Notes: generated from the sequence alone by a model not told the origin. A stretch of 55,827 nucleotides of DNA from Ramlibacter sp. (GCA_028291885.1 JAQGNJ010000043.1:1-55827); one strand, 5' to 3'; counted from the first letter of the stretch, positions 18,276 to 28,097 are shown. Program-made: numbers and translations.

Positions 18276-18331
18276 GGTTTTCTCCGGGGTTGCGATCAAG
18301 GCCAGCTTAGGCAGCGTCATGTCTCTTCGTG

Positions 18332-18345
18332 TTGATGTACATCAA
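18332..18345. promoter_or_regulatory. Perfect FNR/Anr box between the usp operon and ccoI
   Basis: TTGATGTACATCAA matches the TTGAT-N4-ATCAA consensus at all ten positions. It lies in a divergent region. Leftward, its centre is 63.5 bases from the usp ATG, giving an ordinary class II promoter. Rightward, its centre is only 42.5 bases from the ccoI ATG at 18381, so a class II start would fall at the ATG itself. Confidence 0.85.
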
Positions 18346-18380
18346 GCACTGCGCCGGTTGATGCGAATAGCCTTGCGGCC

Positions 18381-20657
18381 ATGCAAACAGCCGTCCTCGC
18401 GCACCGCGCGGTTTCCGTCCCCGCGGAAGACGCTTTTGCGCCGCTGGACCAGCCTGCCGAGTGGCAGGGCTTCAGCCGGCCGACGGGTGACGCGGGCGCC
18501 TGGGAGTCGTGGCTCGCGGTCACGGGCATGCACTGCGCCGCGTGCTCGCTCAAGGTCGAAGCGACGCTGTCGAAGCTGCCCGGAATCGCCGGCGTCCAGG
18601 TCAATGGACCCGCCGCCCTGGCACGCGTGGTCTGGTCGCCGCAACAGACGCGTCCCTCTGCCTGGTTGTGCGCGCTGGCCGGGGCCGGCTATGGCGCTTT
18701 GCCCGCCGGCGACGTGCTGGCGGCGCAGCCCCGGCGGCAGGCGGCCCGCCTGATGCTCTGGCGCTGGCTGGTCGCGGGTTTTTGCATGATGCAGGTGATG
18801 ATGTACGCGTGGCCGGCCTATGTTGCACGGCCGGGCGAGATCACGCCCGACATCGGCTCGCTTTTGCTTTGGGCGTCGTGGATCCTCACCCTGCCGGTGG
18901 TGCTGTTTTGCTGCCAGCCGTTCTTTGCGTCCGCGCTGCGCGATGTGCGCAGCCGCCGGATCGGCATGGACGTGCCGGTCGCGTTGGGCGTGGCCATCGC
19001 GTTCGGCGCCAGCACCGTCAGCACCTTCGGCAACATCGCCGGCGGCGAGGTCTGGTACGACTCCGTGACGATGTTCGTGTTCTTCCTGCTGTCCGGCCGC
19101 CTGCTGGAACTGCGCTTGCGCGACCGCACCGCAGGCGCGCTCGAGATGCTGATGCGCCGGCTACCGGACAGCGTCGAGCGCAAACGCACCGACGGCGCAT
19201 TCGAACGGGTGCCCGTGCGCCGACTCGTGTCCGGCGACCTGATCCGCGTCCTGCCGGGCGAAGTCATCCCCGCCGACGGGACGGTCGAAGCGGGGCAAAG
19301 CCGCGTCGATGAAGCGCTGCTCACCGGCGAGTCCAGGCCGCTGCTGCGCGCCCCGGGGCTGGCCGTGGTGGCCGGCAGCCACAACCTGAGCGGCCCCCTG
19401 GAAGTGCGGGTGCTGCGCACCGGCCGGCAGACCCGTTACTCGGAGATCGTCGCGCTGATGCAGCAGGCATCGCTCGAGAAGCCCCGGCTGGCGCAACTGG
19501 CCGACCGGGTTGCAAGTCCTTTCCTGTTGCTGGTGCTGCTGGCCAGCGCGGGCGCGGCGGCCTGGTGGTGGCCGGCCGGGCCGGCGCACGCGATCGGTGT
19601 CGCCGTGGCGGTGCTCATCGTGACTTGCCCCTGTGCCTTGTCGCTGGCCACGCCGGCTGCAACGCTGGCGGCGGCCGGGGCCATGGCCCGGCGCGGCGTG
19701 CTGGTGCGCCGGCTGCAGGCGCTGGAGGCCTGTGCGTCGATCGACACCGTGGTGTTCGACAAGACCGGCACGCTGACCAGCGACCGCATCACGGTGGGCG
19801 CGGTGATCACGCGGGCCGGCGCCGACGCCCGCGAGGTGCGCGAGCAGGCGGCCGCGCTGGCGAGCCAGTCGCTGCATCCCGCTTCGCGCGCGATCGCAAC
19901 CAGCTTCCAGCCCGGGGCGTGGTCCGCCGGCGACGTCGCCGAGGTCAGCGGCCGCGGCGTTCGGGGACTGCTGCGTTGCGGCGCGTCGGCATCACCCACA
20001 TCGCTGCGGCTCGGTTCAGCGTCGTTCTGCGATGCGCCTGACGCCAGCAGCATGGGCGCCGGCATGCAAGTCCATCTCGCCGACGCGGCCGGCTGGCTGG
20101 CGACTTTCGAGCTGGGCGAAACGCTGCGTCCCGACGCGGTGGAAGCGGTCGCCGCACTGCGGCGGCTCGGGCTCTGCGTGCACATTCTTTCAGGGGACCG
20201 CATCCAGGCCGTGGCGCGCGTGGCCGAACGTGCAGGCATCGCCGAGTTCGAAGGCGAATGCACGCCGCAGGACAAACTGGCGCGCCTGCACCGGCTGCAA
20301 CAGCAGGGGCGCCGCATCGCGATGGTCGGCGACGGGATGAACGACGGCCCGGCGCTCGCGCGTGCCGATGTTTCGGTGGCGATCGGCGACGCCGTTCCGC
20401 TCGCGCAGGCGCAGGCTGATGTCGTCATTCCCGGGGCCCAACTCGCGGGCGTCGTGCTGCTGCTGCGGCAGGCGCGCGCCGCGCGGCGTGTCGTGCGCCA
20501 GAACCTCGCATGGGCGGCGGTCTACAACGCCGTGTGCGTGCCGCTGGCGATCGCCGGCGCCATGCCGCCCTGGCTCGCCGGCCTGGGCATGGCGGCAAGT
20601 TCGCTGCTGGTGATTCTCAACTCGGCGCGGCTCGCCCGCCTGCCGCAAGAACGCTGA
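18381..20657 (+). CDS. ccoI: Copper-transporting P1B-type ATPase CcoI (cbb3 oxidase maturation)
   Basis: 758 residues. An N-terminal heavy-metal domain carries GMHCAAC at 49-55. Then come the actuator TGES (about residue 314), the intramembrane CPC at 416-418, the phosphorylation site DKTGT with D460, and [20 protein letters not shown]. The sequence KxxP/HP nucleotide region has [10 protein letters not shown]. CcoI/FixI exports or delivers copper across the inner membrane for the CuB site of cytochrome cbb3. ATG 18381 has no ribosome site, and the FNR box is so near that the mRNA may be leaderless; no better start is visible downstream. The gene abuts ccoS directly. Confidence 0.93.
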   Translation: MQTAVLAHRAVSVPAEDAFAPLDQPAEWQGFSRPTGDAGAWESWLAVTGMHCAACSLKVEATLSKLPGIAGVQVNGPAALARVVWSPQQTRPSAWLCALAGAGYGALPAGDVLAAQPRRQAARLMLWRWLVAGFCMMQVMMYAWPAYVARPGEITPDIGSLLLWASWILTLPVVLFCCQPFFASALRDVRSRRIGMDVPVALGVAIAFGASTVSTFGNIAGGEVWYDSVTMFVFFLLSGRLLELRLRDRTAGALEMLMRRLPDSVERKRTDGAFERVPVRRLVSGDLIRVLPGEVIPADGTVEAGQSRVDEALLTGESRPLLRAPGLAVVAGSHNLSGPLEVRVLRTGRQTRYSEIVALMQQASLEKPRLAQLADRVASPFLLLVLLASAGAAAWWWPAGPAHAIGVAVAVLIVTCPCALSLATPAATLAAAGAMARRGVLVRRLQALEACASIDTVVFDKTGTLTSDRITVGAVITRAGADAREVREQAAALASQSLHPASRAIATSFQPGAWSAGDVAEVSGRGVRGLLRCGASASPTSLRLGSASFCDAPDASSMGAGMQVHLADAAGWLATFELGETLRPDAVEAVAALRRLGLCVHILSGDRIQAVARVAERAGIAEFEGECTPQDKLARLHRLQQQGRRIAMVGDGMNDGPALARADVSVAIGDAVPLAQAQADVVIPGAQLAGVVLLLRQARAARRVVRQNLAWAAVYNAVCVPLAIAGAMPPWLAGLGMAASSLLVILNSARLARLPQER

Positions 20658-20795
20658 ATGGACATCCTCTTCCTCCTCATCCCGTTGTCGGTGGCGCTGT
20701 CGCTGGCCATCCTGGCTGCGCTCGCGTGGGCGGTCTGGCGCGGCCAGTTCGAGTCGCTCGAGGCCGAAGGCGAGCGGATTCTGCACGACGATTGA
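20658..20795 (+). CDS. ccoS: cbb3 oxidase assembly protein CcoS
   Basis: 45 residues: [20 protein letters not shown], then a Trp-rich end to the single membrane helix ([12 protein letters not shown]) and a short acidic tail EGERILHDD. This is the family layout of CcoS/FixS, a small inner-membrane protein needed to insert cofactors into CcoN. The ATG follows the ccoI stop without a gap. The TGA stop (20793-20795) lies inside the FNR box that drives ccoN. Confidence 0.92.
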   Translation: MDILFLLIPLSVALSLAILAALAWAVWRGQFESLEAEGERILHDD

Positions 20796-20805
20796 CATAC
20801 ATCAA
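20792..20805 (+). promoter_or_regulatory. FNR/Anr-type box upstream of ccoN
   Basis: TTGACATACATCAA matches TTGAT-N4-ATCAA at 9 of 10. Its centre is 58.5 bases before the ccoN ATG, predicting a start near 20840 and a leader of about 17 bases. The first half-site overlaps the ccoS stop codon, so the oxidase structural genes have their own promoter inside the end of the ccoIS unit. Confidence 0.85.
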
Positions 20806-20856
20806 GCCGCGGGGGATGCGAGCGCCCGACACTGGACGCCTGATGAAGGTGTTTCC

Positions 20857-22296
20857 ATGAACGATCCCGCAAAGCCTGCCGCCCTTTACAACGACACGGT
20901 TGTCCGCCAGTTCTCGCTGATGGCTGTGGTCTGGGGCGTCGTCGGCATGCTCGTGGGCCTGTTCATCGCGGCCCAACTGGCCTGGCCGGAACTGAATTTC
21001 GGCATTCCCTGGCTCAGTTACGGGCGCCTGCGGCCGCTGCACACCAATGCGGTGATCTTCGCGTTTGGTGGCTGCGCGCTGATGGGAACCAGCTACTACG
21101 TGGTCCAGCGCACCTGCCAGGTGCCGCTCTTCCTCGGCAAGCTCGCCTCGTTCCATTTCTGGGCCTGGCAGGCGGTGATCGTCGCTGCCGCGGTCAGCTT
21201 GCCACTGGGCTACACCCAGGGCAAGGAATACGCCGAGCTCGAATGGCCGATCGACATCCTGATCACCGTCGCCTGGGTGTCTTATGCGATCGTGTTCTTC
21301 GGCACGATCGGGATCCGCAAGGTGCGGCACATCTATGTCGCCAACTGGTTCTACGGCGCGTTCATCATTGCCGTCGCCTTGCTCCACGTCGTCAACGCGG
21401 CGGCGGTGCCGGCCGGCTGGATGAAGTCCTACTCGGCGTACGCCGGCGTGCAGGACGCGATGGTGCAGTGGTGGTACGGGCACAACGCGGTGGGTTTCTT
21501 CCTCACTGCCGGCTTCCTCGGGATGATGTATTACTTCATCCCGAAGCAGGCCGGGCGGCCGGTGTACAGCTACCGGCTCTCGATCGTTCATTTCTGGTCG
21601 CTGATCTTCACCTACATGTGGGCGGGGCCCCACCACCTGCACTACACGGCGTTGCCGGACTGGACGCAATCGGTGGGGATGGTGTTCTCGCTGATCCTGC
21701 TGGCCCCGAGCTGGGGCGGGATGATCAATGGCGTGATGACGCTGTCGGGCGCATGGCACAAGCTGCGTGACGATCCGATCATGCGATTCCTCATCGTCGC
21801 ACTGTCTTTCTACGGCATGGCGACACTGGAAGGCCCGCTGATGTCCGTCAAGACGGTGAATGCGCTGTCGCACTACACCGACTGGACCATCGGCCATGTC
21901 CACGCCGGTGCGCTCGGCTGGGTCGGATTCATCACGATGGGTTCGCTGTATTACCTGATCCCGCGCCTGTACGGCCGCAAGCAGATGCATTCCGTCATGG
22001 CCATCGAGGTCCACTTCTGGGTCGCGACCATCGGCATCGTGCTGTACATCGCCGCGATGTGGATCGCCGGCGTGATGCAGGGACTGATGTGGCGCGCCCT
22101 CAATGCGGACGGCACCCTCACCTACACCTTCGTCGAGTCGGTCAAGGCCACCTATCCGTTCTATGTGGTCCGCGCGCTCGGGGGCGTGCTGTACCTGGCC
22201 GGGATGCTCGTGATGGCATGGAACACCTGGATGACCGTTGCGCAGGGCAGGTCATCGCGCATCGCCGTGCCCTTCGCGATGCCGCAGCCCGTCTGA
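20857..22296 (+). CDS. ccoN: Cytochrome c oxidase, cbb3-type, subunit I (CcoN)
   Basis: 479 residues with about 12 membrane helices. Ligand histidines are visible in [14 protein letters not shown], in [15 protein letters not shown] (the CuB pair), and in [17 protein letters not shown] (haem b and b3 ligands). CcoN is the catalytic subunit, reducing oxygen at the haem b3-CuB centre with very high affinity and pumping protons. AAGGTG precedes ATG 20857. It leads the ccoNOQP operon and is controlled by the FNR box at 20792. Confidence 0.97.
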   Translation: MNDPAKPAALYNDTVVRQFSLMAVVWGVVGMLVGLFIAAQLAWPELNFGIPWLSYGRLRPLHTNAVIFAFGGCALMGTSYYVVQRTCQVPLFLGKLASFHFWAWQAVIVAAAVSLPLGYTQGKEYAELEWPIDILITVAWVSYAIVFFGTIGIRKVRHIYVANWFYGAFIIAVALLHVVNAAAVPAGWMKSYSAYAGVQDAMVQWWYGHNAVGFFLTAGFLGMMYYFIPKQAGRPVYSYRLSIVHFWSLIFTYMWAGPHHLHYTALPDWTQSVGMVFSLILLAPSWGGMINGVMTLSGAWHKLRDDPIMRFLIVALSFYGMATLEGPLMSVKTVNALSHYTDWTIGHVHAGALGWVGFITMGSLYYLIPRLYGRKQMHSVMAIEVHFWVATIGIVLYIAAMWIAGVMQGLMWRALNADGTLTYTFVESVKATYPFYVVRALGGVLYLAGMLVMAWNTWMTVAQGRSSRIAVPFAMPQPV

Positions 22297-22306
22297 GGAA
22301 ACGAAT

Positions 22307-22939
22307 ATGAGCGACGACGACACAACCGCGGTGCCGGTTTTCTCCCACGAGAAGATCGAGACCAGCAACTTCCTGATGATCGTGCTGATCCTGCTGGTGA
22401 TCGCCGTCGGCGGCATGGTCGAGATCGTCCCGCTGTTCTTCCAGAAATCGACCACCGAGCCGATCGCGGGCGTCAAGCCGTACACCGCGGTGCAGCTCGC
22501 GGGACGCGACATCTACCTGCGAGAGGGCTGCTACAACTGCCATTCGCAGATGATCCGGCCGTTTCGCGCCGAGACGCTGCGTTACGGCCATTACTCGGTG
22601 GCCGGCGAGTTCGTGTACGACCGCCCGTTCCAGTGGGGCAGCAAGCGGACCGGCCCCGACCTGCACCGCGTCGGCGGCAAGTACAGCGACGAGTGGCATC
22701 GCATCCACCTGACCAACCCGCGCGACGTCGTGCCGGAGTCGAACATGCCGGCGTACCCGTGGCTGGCGAAGAACCTGGTGGACGCGCAGGACATGGCGCC
22801 GCGGATGAAGGCGCTGCGCCGCGTCGGCGTTCCCTATACCGAGGCAGAAATCGCCCATGCCGCCGCCGACGTGCAGGGCAAGACCGAGATGGATGCGCTC
22901 GTCGCTTACCTGCAGGGCATGGGCCTGGCGCTGAAATAA
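22307..22939 (+). CDS. ccoO: Cytochrome c oxidase, cbb3-type, subunit II (CcoO)
   Basis: 210 residues. One N-terminal membrane helix ([19 protein letters not shown]) anchors a periplasmic monohaem cytochrome c domain with the CxxCH motif in [13 protein letters not shown]. The distal Met is within [10 protein letters not shown]. It passes electrons from CcoP to CcoN. ATG 22307 has AGGAAA upstream and lies ten bases after the ccoN stop. An earlier frame start inside ccoN is ignored because it has no family sequence. Confidence 0.97.
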   Translation: MSDDDTTAVPVFSHEKIETSNFLMIVLILLVIAVGGMVEIVPLFFQKSTTEPIAGVKPYTAVQLAGRDIYLREGCYNCHSQMIRPFRAETLRYGHYSVAGEFVYDRPFQWGSKRTGPDLHRVGGKYSDEWHRIHLTNPRDVVPESNMPAYPWLAKNLVDAQDMAPRMKALRRVGVPYTEAEIAHAAADVQGKTEMDALVAYLQGMGLALK

Positions 22940-22945
22940 GGAAAC

Positions 22946-23086
22946 ATGATGGACGTCACCACCCTGCGGATCCTGGCAACGCTCGTCAGCTTCGCCACCT
23001 TCATCGCGATCGCCGCGTGGGCGTACGCCCGCGGCAACCGCGAGCGCTTCGACGCCGACGCGCGCATCCCGTTCCAGCAGGACTGA
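22946..23086 (+). CDS. ccoQ: cbb3 oxidase subunit CcoQ
   Basis: 46 residues from ATG 22946 (or 45 from the next codon, also ATG). One membrane helix (ILATLVSFATFIAIAAWAYA) is followed by a basic-acidic tail with RERFDADARIPF, the CcoQ/FixQ pattern. The protein stabilises the complex, mainly the CcoP contact. AAGGAAAC precedes the start. It sits between ccoO and ccoP, as is standard. Confidence 0.93.
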   Translation: MMDVTTLRILATLVSFATFIAIAAWAYARGNRERFDADARIPFQQD

Positions 23087-23099
23087 CCTCAGGCGCACC

Positions 23100-24017
23100 A
23101 TGAGCGACTTCACCGGCAACTTCTGGTCCGTCTACGTGGCGGCGCTGACACTGGGCGGCATCCTCGCCTGCCTGCTGCTGATCTGGGTGACGGCACGCAA
23201 GAAGATCGTCTCCGCAAGCGACAACACCACCGGCCACGTGTGGGACGAAGACCTGCGCGAAATGAACAACCCCATGCCGCGATGGTGGGTGTGGCTGTTC
23301 ATCGCCACCATCGTGTTTTCGCTGCTGTACCTGGTCGCCTATCCCGGCCTGGGCGCGTACCGCGGCGAGCTGGGCTGGTCCACGCAGGGCGAGTACGACA
23401 GCGAAATGGAAAAGGCGAACCTGGAACTGGCGCCGCTGTACGCGCAGTTCACCGCCCGCAAGCCGGAGGAACTCGCGGACGATGCGGTCGCCATGGGTGT
23501 CGGCGAGCGCCTGTTCATGAACAACTGCGCGCAGTGCCATGGCTCCGATGCGCGCGGCAGCAAGGGCTTCCCGAATCTCACCGACGCCGACTGGATGCAC
23601 GGCGGCTCCGCCGACAAGATCAAGGAAACCATCACTGCCGGTCGTCATGGCGTCATGCCACCGATGGCGGCCACGGTCGGAACGCCGGACGACGTGAAGA
23701 ACGTCGCCAACTACGTGCTGAGCCTGTCCGGGGGGCCGCACGATTCGGTCCGCTCGCAGCTGGGCAAGTCGCAGTTCACCGCCTGCGCGGCCTGCCACGG
23801 CGTCGACGGCAAGGGCAACCAGGCGATCGGCGCGCCCAACCTGGCGGACCAAACGTGGCTGCATGGCTGGGGCGAGGAGGCGATCGTCGCCATCGTCGAC
23901 AAAGGCAAGACCAGCGACATGCCGGGGCAAGCCGGCAAGCTGACCGAGGCCCAGATCCACGTGCTGACCGGTTATGTCTGGGGCTTGTCCAACAAGGCCC
24001 TGCCGGTGAAGCCATGA
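23100..24017 (+). CDS. ccoP: Cytochrome c oxidase, cbb3-type, subunit III (CcoP)
   Basis: 305 residues. Two membrane helices (around 10-30 and 60-82) separated by HVWDEDLREMNNPMPRWW, the family's signature loop, are followed by two c-type haem sites, CAQCH and CAACH. Axial methionines are probably in GVMPPMAA and SDMPGQAG. It accepts electrons from soluble or membrane cytochrome c in the periplasm. The stop overlaps the ccoG start by four bases (ATGA). Confidence 0.97.
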   Translation: MSDFTGNFWSVYVAALTLGGILACLLLIWVTARKKIVSASDNTTGHVWDEDLREMNNPMPRWWVWLFIATIVFSLLYLVAYPGLGAYRGELGWSTQGEYDSEMEKANLELAPLYAQFTARKPEELADDAVAMGVGERLFMNNCAQCHGSDARGSKGFPNLTDADWMHGGSADKIKETITAGRHGVMPPMAATVGTPDDVKNVANYVLSLSGGPHDSVRSQLGKSQFTACAACHGVDGKGNQAIGAPNLADQTWLHGWGEEAIVAIVDKGKTSDMPGQAGKLTEAQIHVLTGYVWGLSNKALPVKP

Positions 24018-25429
24018 CGAGTGACGCGCGCGTCATTCCGATCGTCGCGCTGCCCGAAGCGCAGTCGCTCTACGAGGGCCAGAAGAAGGTCTATCCGCGC
24101 TCGGTGCAGGGCCGCTTCGCGCGCTGGCGATGGGTGTTCGTCGCGCTGACGCAGCTCGTGTTCTACGGCCTGCCGTGGCTCGAGTGGGGCCAGCGCCAGG
24201 CCGTGCTGTTCGACGTCGGGGCGCGCCGCTTCTACCTGTTCGGTCTGGTCCTGTATCCGCAGGACTTCATCTACCTGACAGGCCTGCTGGTGGTCAGCGC
24301 ACTGTCGCTGTTCCTCTTCACGGCCGTCGCCGGCCGCCTCTGGTGCGGGTTCGCATGTCCGCAGACGGTGTACACGGAAATCTTCCTCTGGATCGAGCGC
24401 AAGGTCGAGGGCGACCGCACGGCGCGCCTGCGCCTCGACGGTGCGCCGATGACGCTGGAAAAGCTGGTGAAGAAATGGTTCAAGCATCTGCTGTGGTTTT
24501 CGCTGGCGATCTGGACCGGCTTCACCTTCGTCGGCTACTTCTCGCCCGTTCGCGAACTTGGAATGGAATTCCTGCAGACGCGAATGGGGTCCTGGGAAGT
24601 GTTCTGGGTGTTTTTCTACGGCCTCGCCACGTACGGCAACGCCGGATTCCTGCGCGAGCAGGTCTGCAAGTACATGTGCCCCTATGCCCGCTTCCAGGGC
24701 GCGATGTTCGACCCCGACACCCTGATCGTCAGCTACGACGCCCTCCGGGGGGAACCGCGCGGTGGCCGTTCGCGGCAGGCCGACCTTCGGGCGCTCGCTC
24801 TCGGCTCGTGCGTCGACTGCACTTTGTGCGTGCAGGTTTGTCCCACCGGGATCGACATCCGGCAGGGGCTGCAGTACGAATGCATCGGCTGCGCGGCTTG
24901 CGTGGACGTTTGCGACACGGTGATGGACAAGATGGCGTACCCGAGGGGCCTGATCCGCTTCACCACGCAGAACGCGACGGCAGCCGGCTGGAGCACCAGG
25001 CAGATGTGGCGGCGCGTGCTGCGCACCCGCGTGCTGCTGTACGGGGCTGCCCTGGCGACGGTTTGCGCCGCTGTCGGCTGGAGCCTGGCCGAGCGGCAAC
25101 CGCTGAAAGTCGACGTGGTGCGCGATCGCGGAGCACTCTCGCGCATCGTGGCCGGGGGCAGGGTGGAAAACGTCTATCGGCTGCAGGTCATGAATGCGAC
25201 GGAGCAGCCCCAACGCTACCGCATCGTTGCCACTGGCGTGGACGGCTTGACGATCGTCTCGGGTGGCGAAGTCGACATCGGGCCGGCGCAGTCGCGGTGG
25301 GTGGCAGTCCGGCTCCAGGCAGGCCCTGGATCGATCGGTCCGGGCTCGCACCCGATCGAATTCCGCGTCAGCGATGCCGCGAGCATGTCGGCGGTCAGCG
25401 AAAAGTCCGTGTTCCTGGCTCCGCAATAG
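24014..25429 (+). CDS. ccoG: cbb3 oxidase accessory protein CcoG (FixG/RdxA), Cu2+ reductase type
   Basis: 471 residues with about five membrane helices. Iron-sulfur motifs are CGFACPQTVYTE near residue 114 and two ferredoxin-like sets, CVDCTLCVQVCPTGID and CIGCAACVDVC. The C-terminal 120 residues form the periplasmic immunoglobulin-like FixG_C domain. CcoG proteins reduce Cu2+ for delivery to CcoN. The start ATG overlaps the ccoP stop and the frame is open long before it, but the conserved N-terminus (LYEGQKKVYPRSVQGRF) fits this start. Confidence 0.95.
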   Translation: MTSDARVIPIVALPEAQSLYEGQKKVYPRSVQGRFARWRWVFVALTQLVFYGLPWLEWGQRQAVLFDVGARRFYLFGLVLYPQDFIYLTGLLVVSALSLFLFTAVAGRLWCGFACPQTVYTEIFLWIERKVEGDRTARLRLDGAPMTLEKLVKKWFKHLLWFSLAIWTGFTFVGYFSPVRELGMEFLQTRMGSWEVFWVFFYGLATYGNAGFLREQVCKYMCPYARFQGAMFDPDTLIVSYDALRGEPRGGRSRQADLRALALGSCVDCTLCVQVCPTGIDIRQGLQYECIGCAACVDVCDTVMDKMAYPRGLIRFTTQNATAAGWSTRQMWRRVLRTRVLLYGAALATVCAAVGWSLAERQPLKVDVVRDRGALSRIVAGGRVENVYRLQVMNATEQPQRYRIVATGVDGLTIVSGGEVDIGPAQSRWVAVRLQAGPGSIGPGSHPIEFRVSDAASMSAVSEKSVFLAPQ

Positions 25430-25443
25430 CGATGGAGAAGCAA

Positions 25444-25713
25444 ATGATGATGGACACCGACCCCCAAGCTGCTGCGCCGTGGTGGAAGTTCGGCTACGTC
25501 TGGCTCGTGATCGCGGGCCCCGCGGCCGTGTTCGTGGCAGGCGTGGCGACCGTCTGGATTGCGCTGGCTTTCCCCGAAATCGTGATCGCGGAGGACTATT
25601 ACCGGCGCGGCGCGGAAATCAACAAGACGATCGCGGCAAAGGAGGCGAGGGCGCTGGCGCCGGCCCTGCAGGGACGCAACCACGCCGTGACACCCGGACG
25701 CGAAGGCGATTGA
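25444..25713 (+). CDS. ccoH: FixH/CcoH-like cbb3 assembly protein (short form)
   Basis: 89 residues. A single membrane helix follows PWWKFGYVWLVIAGP, then IAEDYYRRGAEINKTIAAKE, the conserved post-helix motif of FixH. Full FixH proteins are about 150-170 residues with a periplasmic domain; this form keeps only the anchor and the DYYxxG segment, as seen in some related bacteria. Several in-frame ATGs exist (25432, 25444, 25447, 25450); 25444 is best placed behind GGAG. It closes the cco cluster. Confidence 0.85.
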   Translation: MMMDTDPQAAAPWWKFGYVWLVIAGPAAVFVAGVATVWIALAFPEIVIAEDYYRRGAEINKTIAAKEARALAPALQGRNHAVTPGREGD

Positions 25714-25770
25714 CGCGCCCTGGCTGGGTCGGGTCAGTTCCAGGGTGAAGGCTCGCCGCGGACCGGTGGT

Positions 25771-27333
25771 TTGCGCCAGTGCGACTGCATCGACCTGGAG
25801 CGCGGAGTGCGCGCTGGGGTAAATTGGGGCTTTCGTCCGGTTCACCCGCCTGTGCCCTTTTCGTTCCTCCACACCTTCACCCGTTCACCGCCCGACACGA
25901 GCGGGGCCAGCGCCGAGGCGCTTCTGGCCGGCGTGCTCGATTCCGCGATGGATGCCATCATCACCGCCGACAGCGAGCAGAAGATCCGTTTGTACAACCG
26001 GGCCGCCGAGGCGATCTTCGGCTGGCCGCGCGATCAGATCATGGGCCAGCCGCTGGAGCGGCTGATGCCGCAGCGGTTTCGCGCGGAGCATGGCCGGCAC
26101 GTCGAACGCTTCGCCGCGACCGGTGTGACCTCGCGCCGGATGGGGATGCGCAACGTCATCTATGGCCTGCGCGCCAATGGCCAGGAGTTCCCGCTCGATG
26201 CGTCGATCTCGCAGCTTGACACCCCGGCAGGCAAGCTGTTCACCGTGATCCTGCGTGACATCACGCAACGGATCGAGGCGGAGGAGCAGCACGCGCGGAC
26301 AGCGGCCCGCCTGTCGGGCATGCTCGACTCCGCCATGGACGCCATCATCACCGTGGACGCGGCGCAGCAGATCGTGCTGTACAACCGCGCCGCGGAGAAA
26401 ATCTTCGGCTGGCCAAGCGCCAAGGTGCTGGGACAGCGGCTGGACCTGCTCATGCCGGCGCGGTTCCGGCCCGGGCACGAGCACCACGTCCGCGAGTTCG
26501 GGAGCACCGGGGTCACTTCGCGGCGCATGGGGGACGGCTCCGTCGTCTACGGGCTGCGCGCGAACGGTGAGGAGTTTCCGATGGACGCGTCGATCTCGCA
26601 ACTGGACACGGCGGAAGGAAAACTCTTCACCGTGATCCTGCGCGACGTGACCGATCGCGTGCGCGCCCAGGCCGAGCGCAGCGCCTTCGCGGCAGCCGCC
26701 AGTGCCATCCGCGAAGAGGAGAAGAGCCGCGTCGCGCGCGAGTTGCACGACGAACTGGCGCAGTCGCTCACGGCGCTGAAGATGGATACCAACTGGGTCC
26801 GCGACAACGCGGTGTTGTTTCCGGAACAGGCGCAGCACAAGTTGACCGAGATGCTCGGCCTGCTGGACGGCGCGGTTGCCTCGACCCGCCGGATTGCGGC
26901 CGACCTGCGGCCGCTGTTGCTGGACGACCTGGGACTTGCGCCCGCGATCGAGTGGCTCGCGGGCAATTTCACCCAGCGCCATGGGGTTGCCTGCAAGCTT
27001 GACATGGACGACGAGCTGGAACTCGAGGAGCCCTATGCCACGGCGGTATTCCGGATCGTGCAGGAGTCGCTGGCGAATGTTTCCAAGCATGCACAGGCCA
27101 GCCAGGCGCAGGTGACGATCAGCCGGGGCCCGGGCGAGATCTACCTGGCGGTCGCGGACAACGGGCGTGGCTTCGATTCCGGCGCCCAGCGGGCGCTTGG
27201 GTCGCTTGGTTTGATGGGCCTGCGCGAGCGCGCCGATCTCCTGAAAGGCACGGTTTCGATCGCAAGCGCGCCTGGGGCGGGAACGCGCATCGAGGTCCGC
27301 TTTCCTGTGTCGCAGCCGGAGCCCGCGCCATGA
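25771..27333 (+). CDS. Double-PAS sensor histidine kinase (HisKA_3/NarX-type)
   Basis: 520 residues if read from TTG 25771; GTG 25852 is an equally plausible start and neither has a clear ribosome site. Two PAS domains (about 50-165 and 180-295) are near copies of each other. Then HisKA_3 with ARELHDELAQSLTALKMD (H326) and HATPase_c with ADNGRGFD and SLGLMGLRERADLL. No membrane segment is seen, so it is a cytosolic sensor. PAS1 keeps MPQRFRAEHGRHVERFAATG, resembling the haem-ligand helix of FixL and Dos (H107 here). It overlaps its regulator by ATGA. Placed between cco and fnr, it is a candidate oxygen or redox sensor; haem binding is inference. Confidence 0.9.
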   Translation: MRQCDCIDLERGVRAGVNWGFRPVHPPVPFSFLHTFTRSPPDTSGASAEALLAGVLDSAMDAIITADSEQKIRLYNRAAEAIFGWPRDQIMGQPLERLMPQRFRAEHGRHVERFAATGVTSRRMGMRNVIYGLRANGQEFPLDASISQLDTPAGKLFTVILRDITQRIEAEEQHARTAARLSGMLDSAMDAIITVDAAQQIVLYNRAAEKIFGWPSAKVLGQRLDLLMPARFRPGHEHHVREFGSTGVTSRRMGDGSVVYGLRANGEEFPMDASISQLDTAEGKLFTVILRDVTDRVRAQAERSAFAAAASAIREEEKSRVARELHDELAQSLTALKMDTNWVRDNAVLFPEQAQHKLTEMLGLLDGAVASTRRIAADLRPLLLDDLGLAPAIEWLAGNFTQRHGVACKLDMDDELELEEPYATAVFRIVQESLANVSKHAQASQAQVTISRGPGEIYLAVADNGRGFDSGAQRALGSLGLMGLRERADLLKGTVSIASAPGAGTRIEVRFPVSQPEPAP

Positions 27334-27974
27334 TCCGGATCGTGATCGCCGACGACCACGCGATCGTGCGCGAAGGGCTCAAGCGGATCGTCGGCTCGGC
27401 CGACGACATGGAGGTCGTGTCGGAAGCTGCAGACGGTACCGCCGTCATGCAGCAGGTCCGCGAAGCCGACTTCGACGTGCTGGTCCTGGACCTGTCCATG
27501 CCGGGGCGCAGTGGCATGGAGCTGATCAAGCTGGCGAAAGCCGAGAAGCCGCGGCTGCGGATCCTGGTGCTCAGCATGCACCAGGAGCTGCAGTACGCGG
27601 TACGCGCAATCAAGTCGGGCGCCAGCGGTTACCTGACCAAGGAAAGCGCGCCGGCGGAACTGGTGCTGGCGCTGCGAAAGATCGCGGGCGGCGGCGCGTA
27701 CATCAGCACGGAAGTGGCCGAGCAGCTGGCGCTTGGCGCCATGCCGGGGGCCACCGCGGCGTCGCATGACTCGCTTTCGGCGCGCGAGTTCGAGGTGTTT
27801 CGCCTGCTGGCGGCGGGACTTTCAGTGACCGAAATCGCCGCCCGCCTGAACGTGTCGGCCAAGACCGCCAGCACCCACAAGGCCAACCTGATGCAGAAAA
27901 TGGCGCTGCAAAACCAGAGCGAGCTGGTGCGCTACGCGATCCGGCACGGCCTTGCCGATCCGCTGGAGCCGTGA
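27330..27974 (+). CDS. NarL/FixJ-family response regulator
   Basis: 214 residues. The receiver domain has the acidic pair ADDH (8-9), phosphorylation site D54 in LVLDLSMPG and K104 in YLTKES. A C-terminal LuxR-type helix-turn-helix (SAREFEVFRLLAAGLSVTEI, AARLNVSAKTASTH) completes it. Coupled translation with the upstream HisKA_3 kinase marks them as partners. Its DNA targets are unknown; the flanking cco, fnr and usp genes are the natural candidates. Confidence 0.95.
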   Translation: MIRIVIADDHAIVREGLKRIVGSADDMEVVSEAADGTAVMQQVREADFDVLVLDLSMPGRSGMELIKLAKAEKPRLRILVLSMHQELQYAVRAIKSGASGYLTKESAPAELVLALRKIAGGGAYISTEVAEQLALGAMPGATAASHDSLSAREFEVFRLLAAGLSVTEIAARLNVSAKTASTHKANLMQKMALQNQSELVRYAIRHGLADPLEP

Positions 27975-28097
27975 ACAGGCCCTAGGACGATTCCGAGGCA
28001 CCCTGGGCGCCCGCCCGGCCCGCAACAGGACTTGTCCGGGCCAGCGATTCAGCCGGCGCCGATGTGCGGACGGCGCGATCCCCGGCACATTGGGTCC

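Noticed and set aside
18355-18368. Second TTGAT near the ccoI start (GGTTGATGCGAATAG).
   Set aside because: Only one half-site is present; no ATCAA partner at the right distance.
27980-28050. GCCCGG/CCGGGC hairpin between the NarL-type regulator and the lone receiver as a terminator.
   Set aside because: No U-run follows and the loop is long; not supported.
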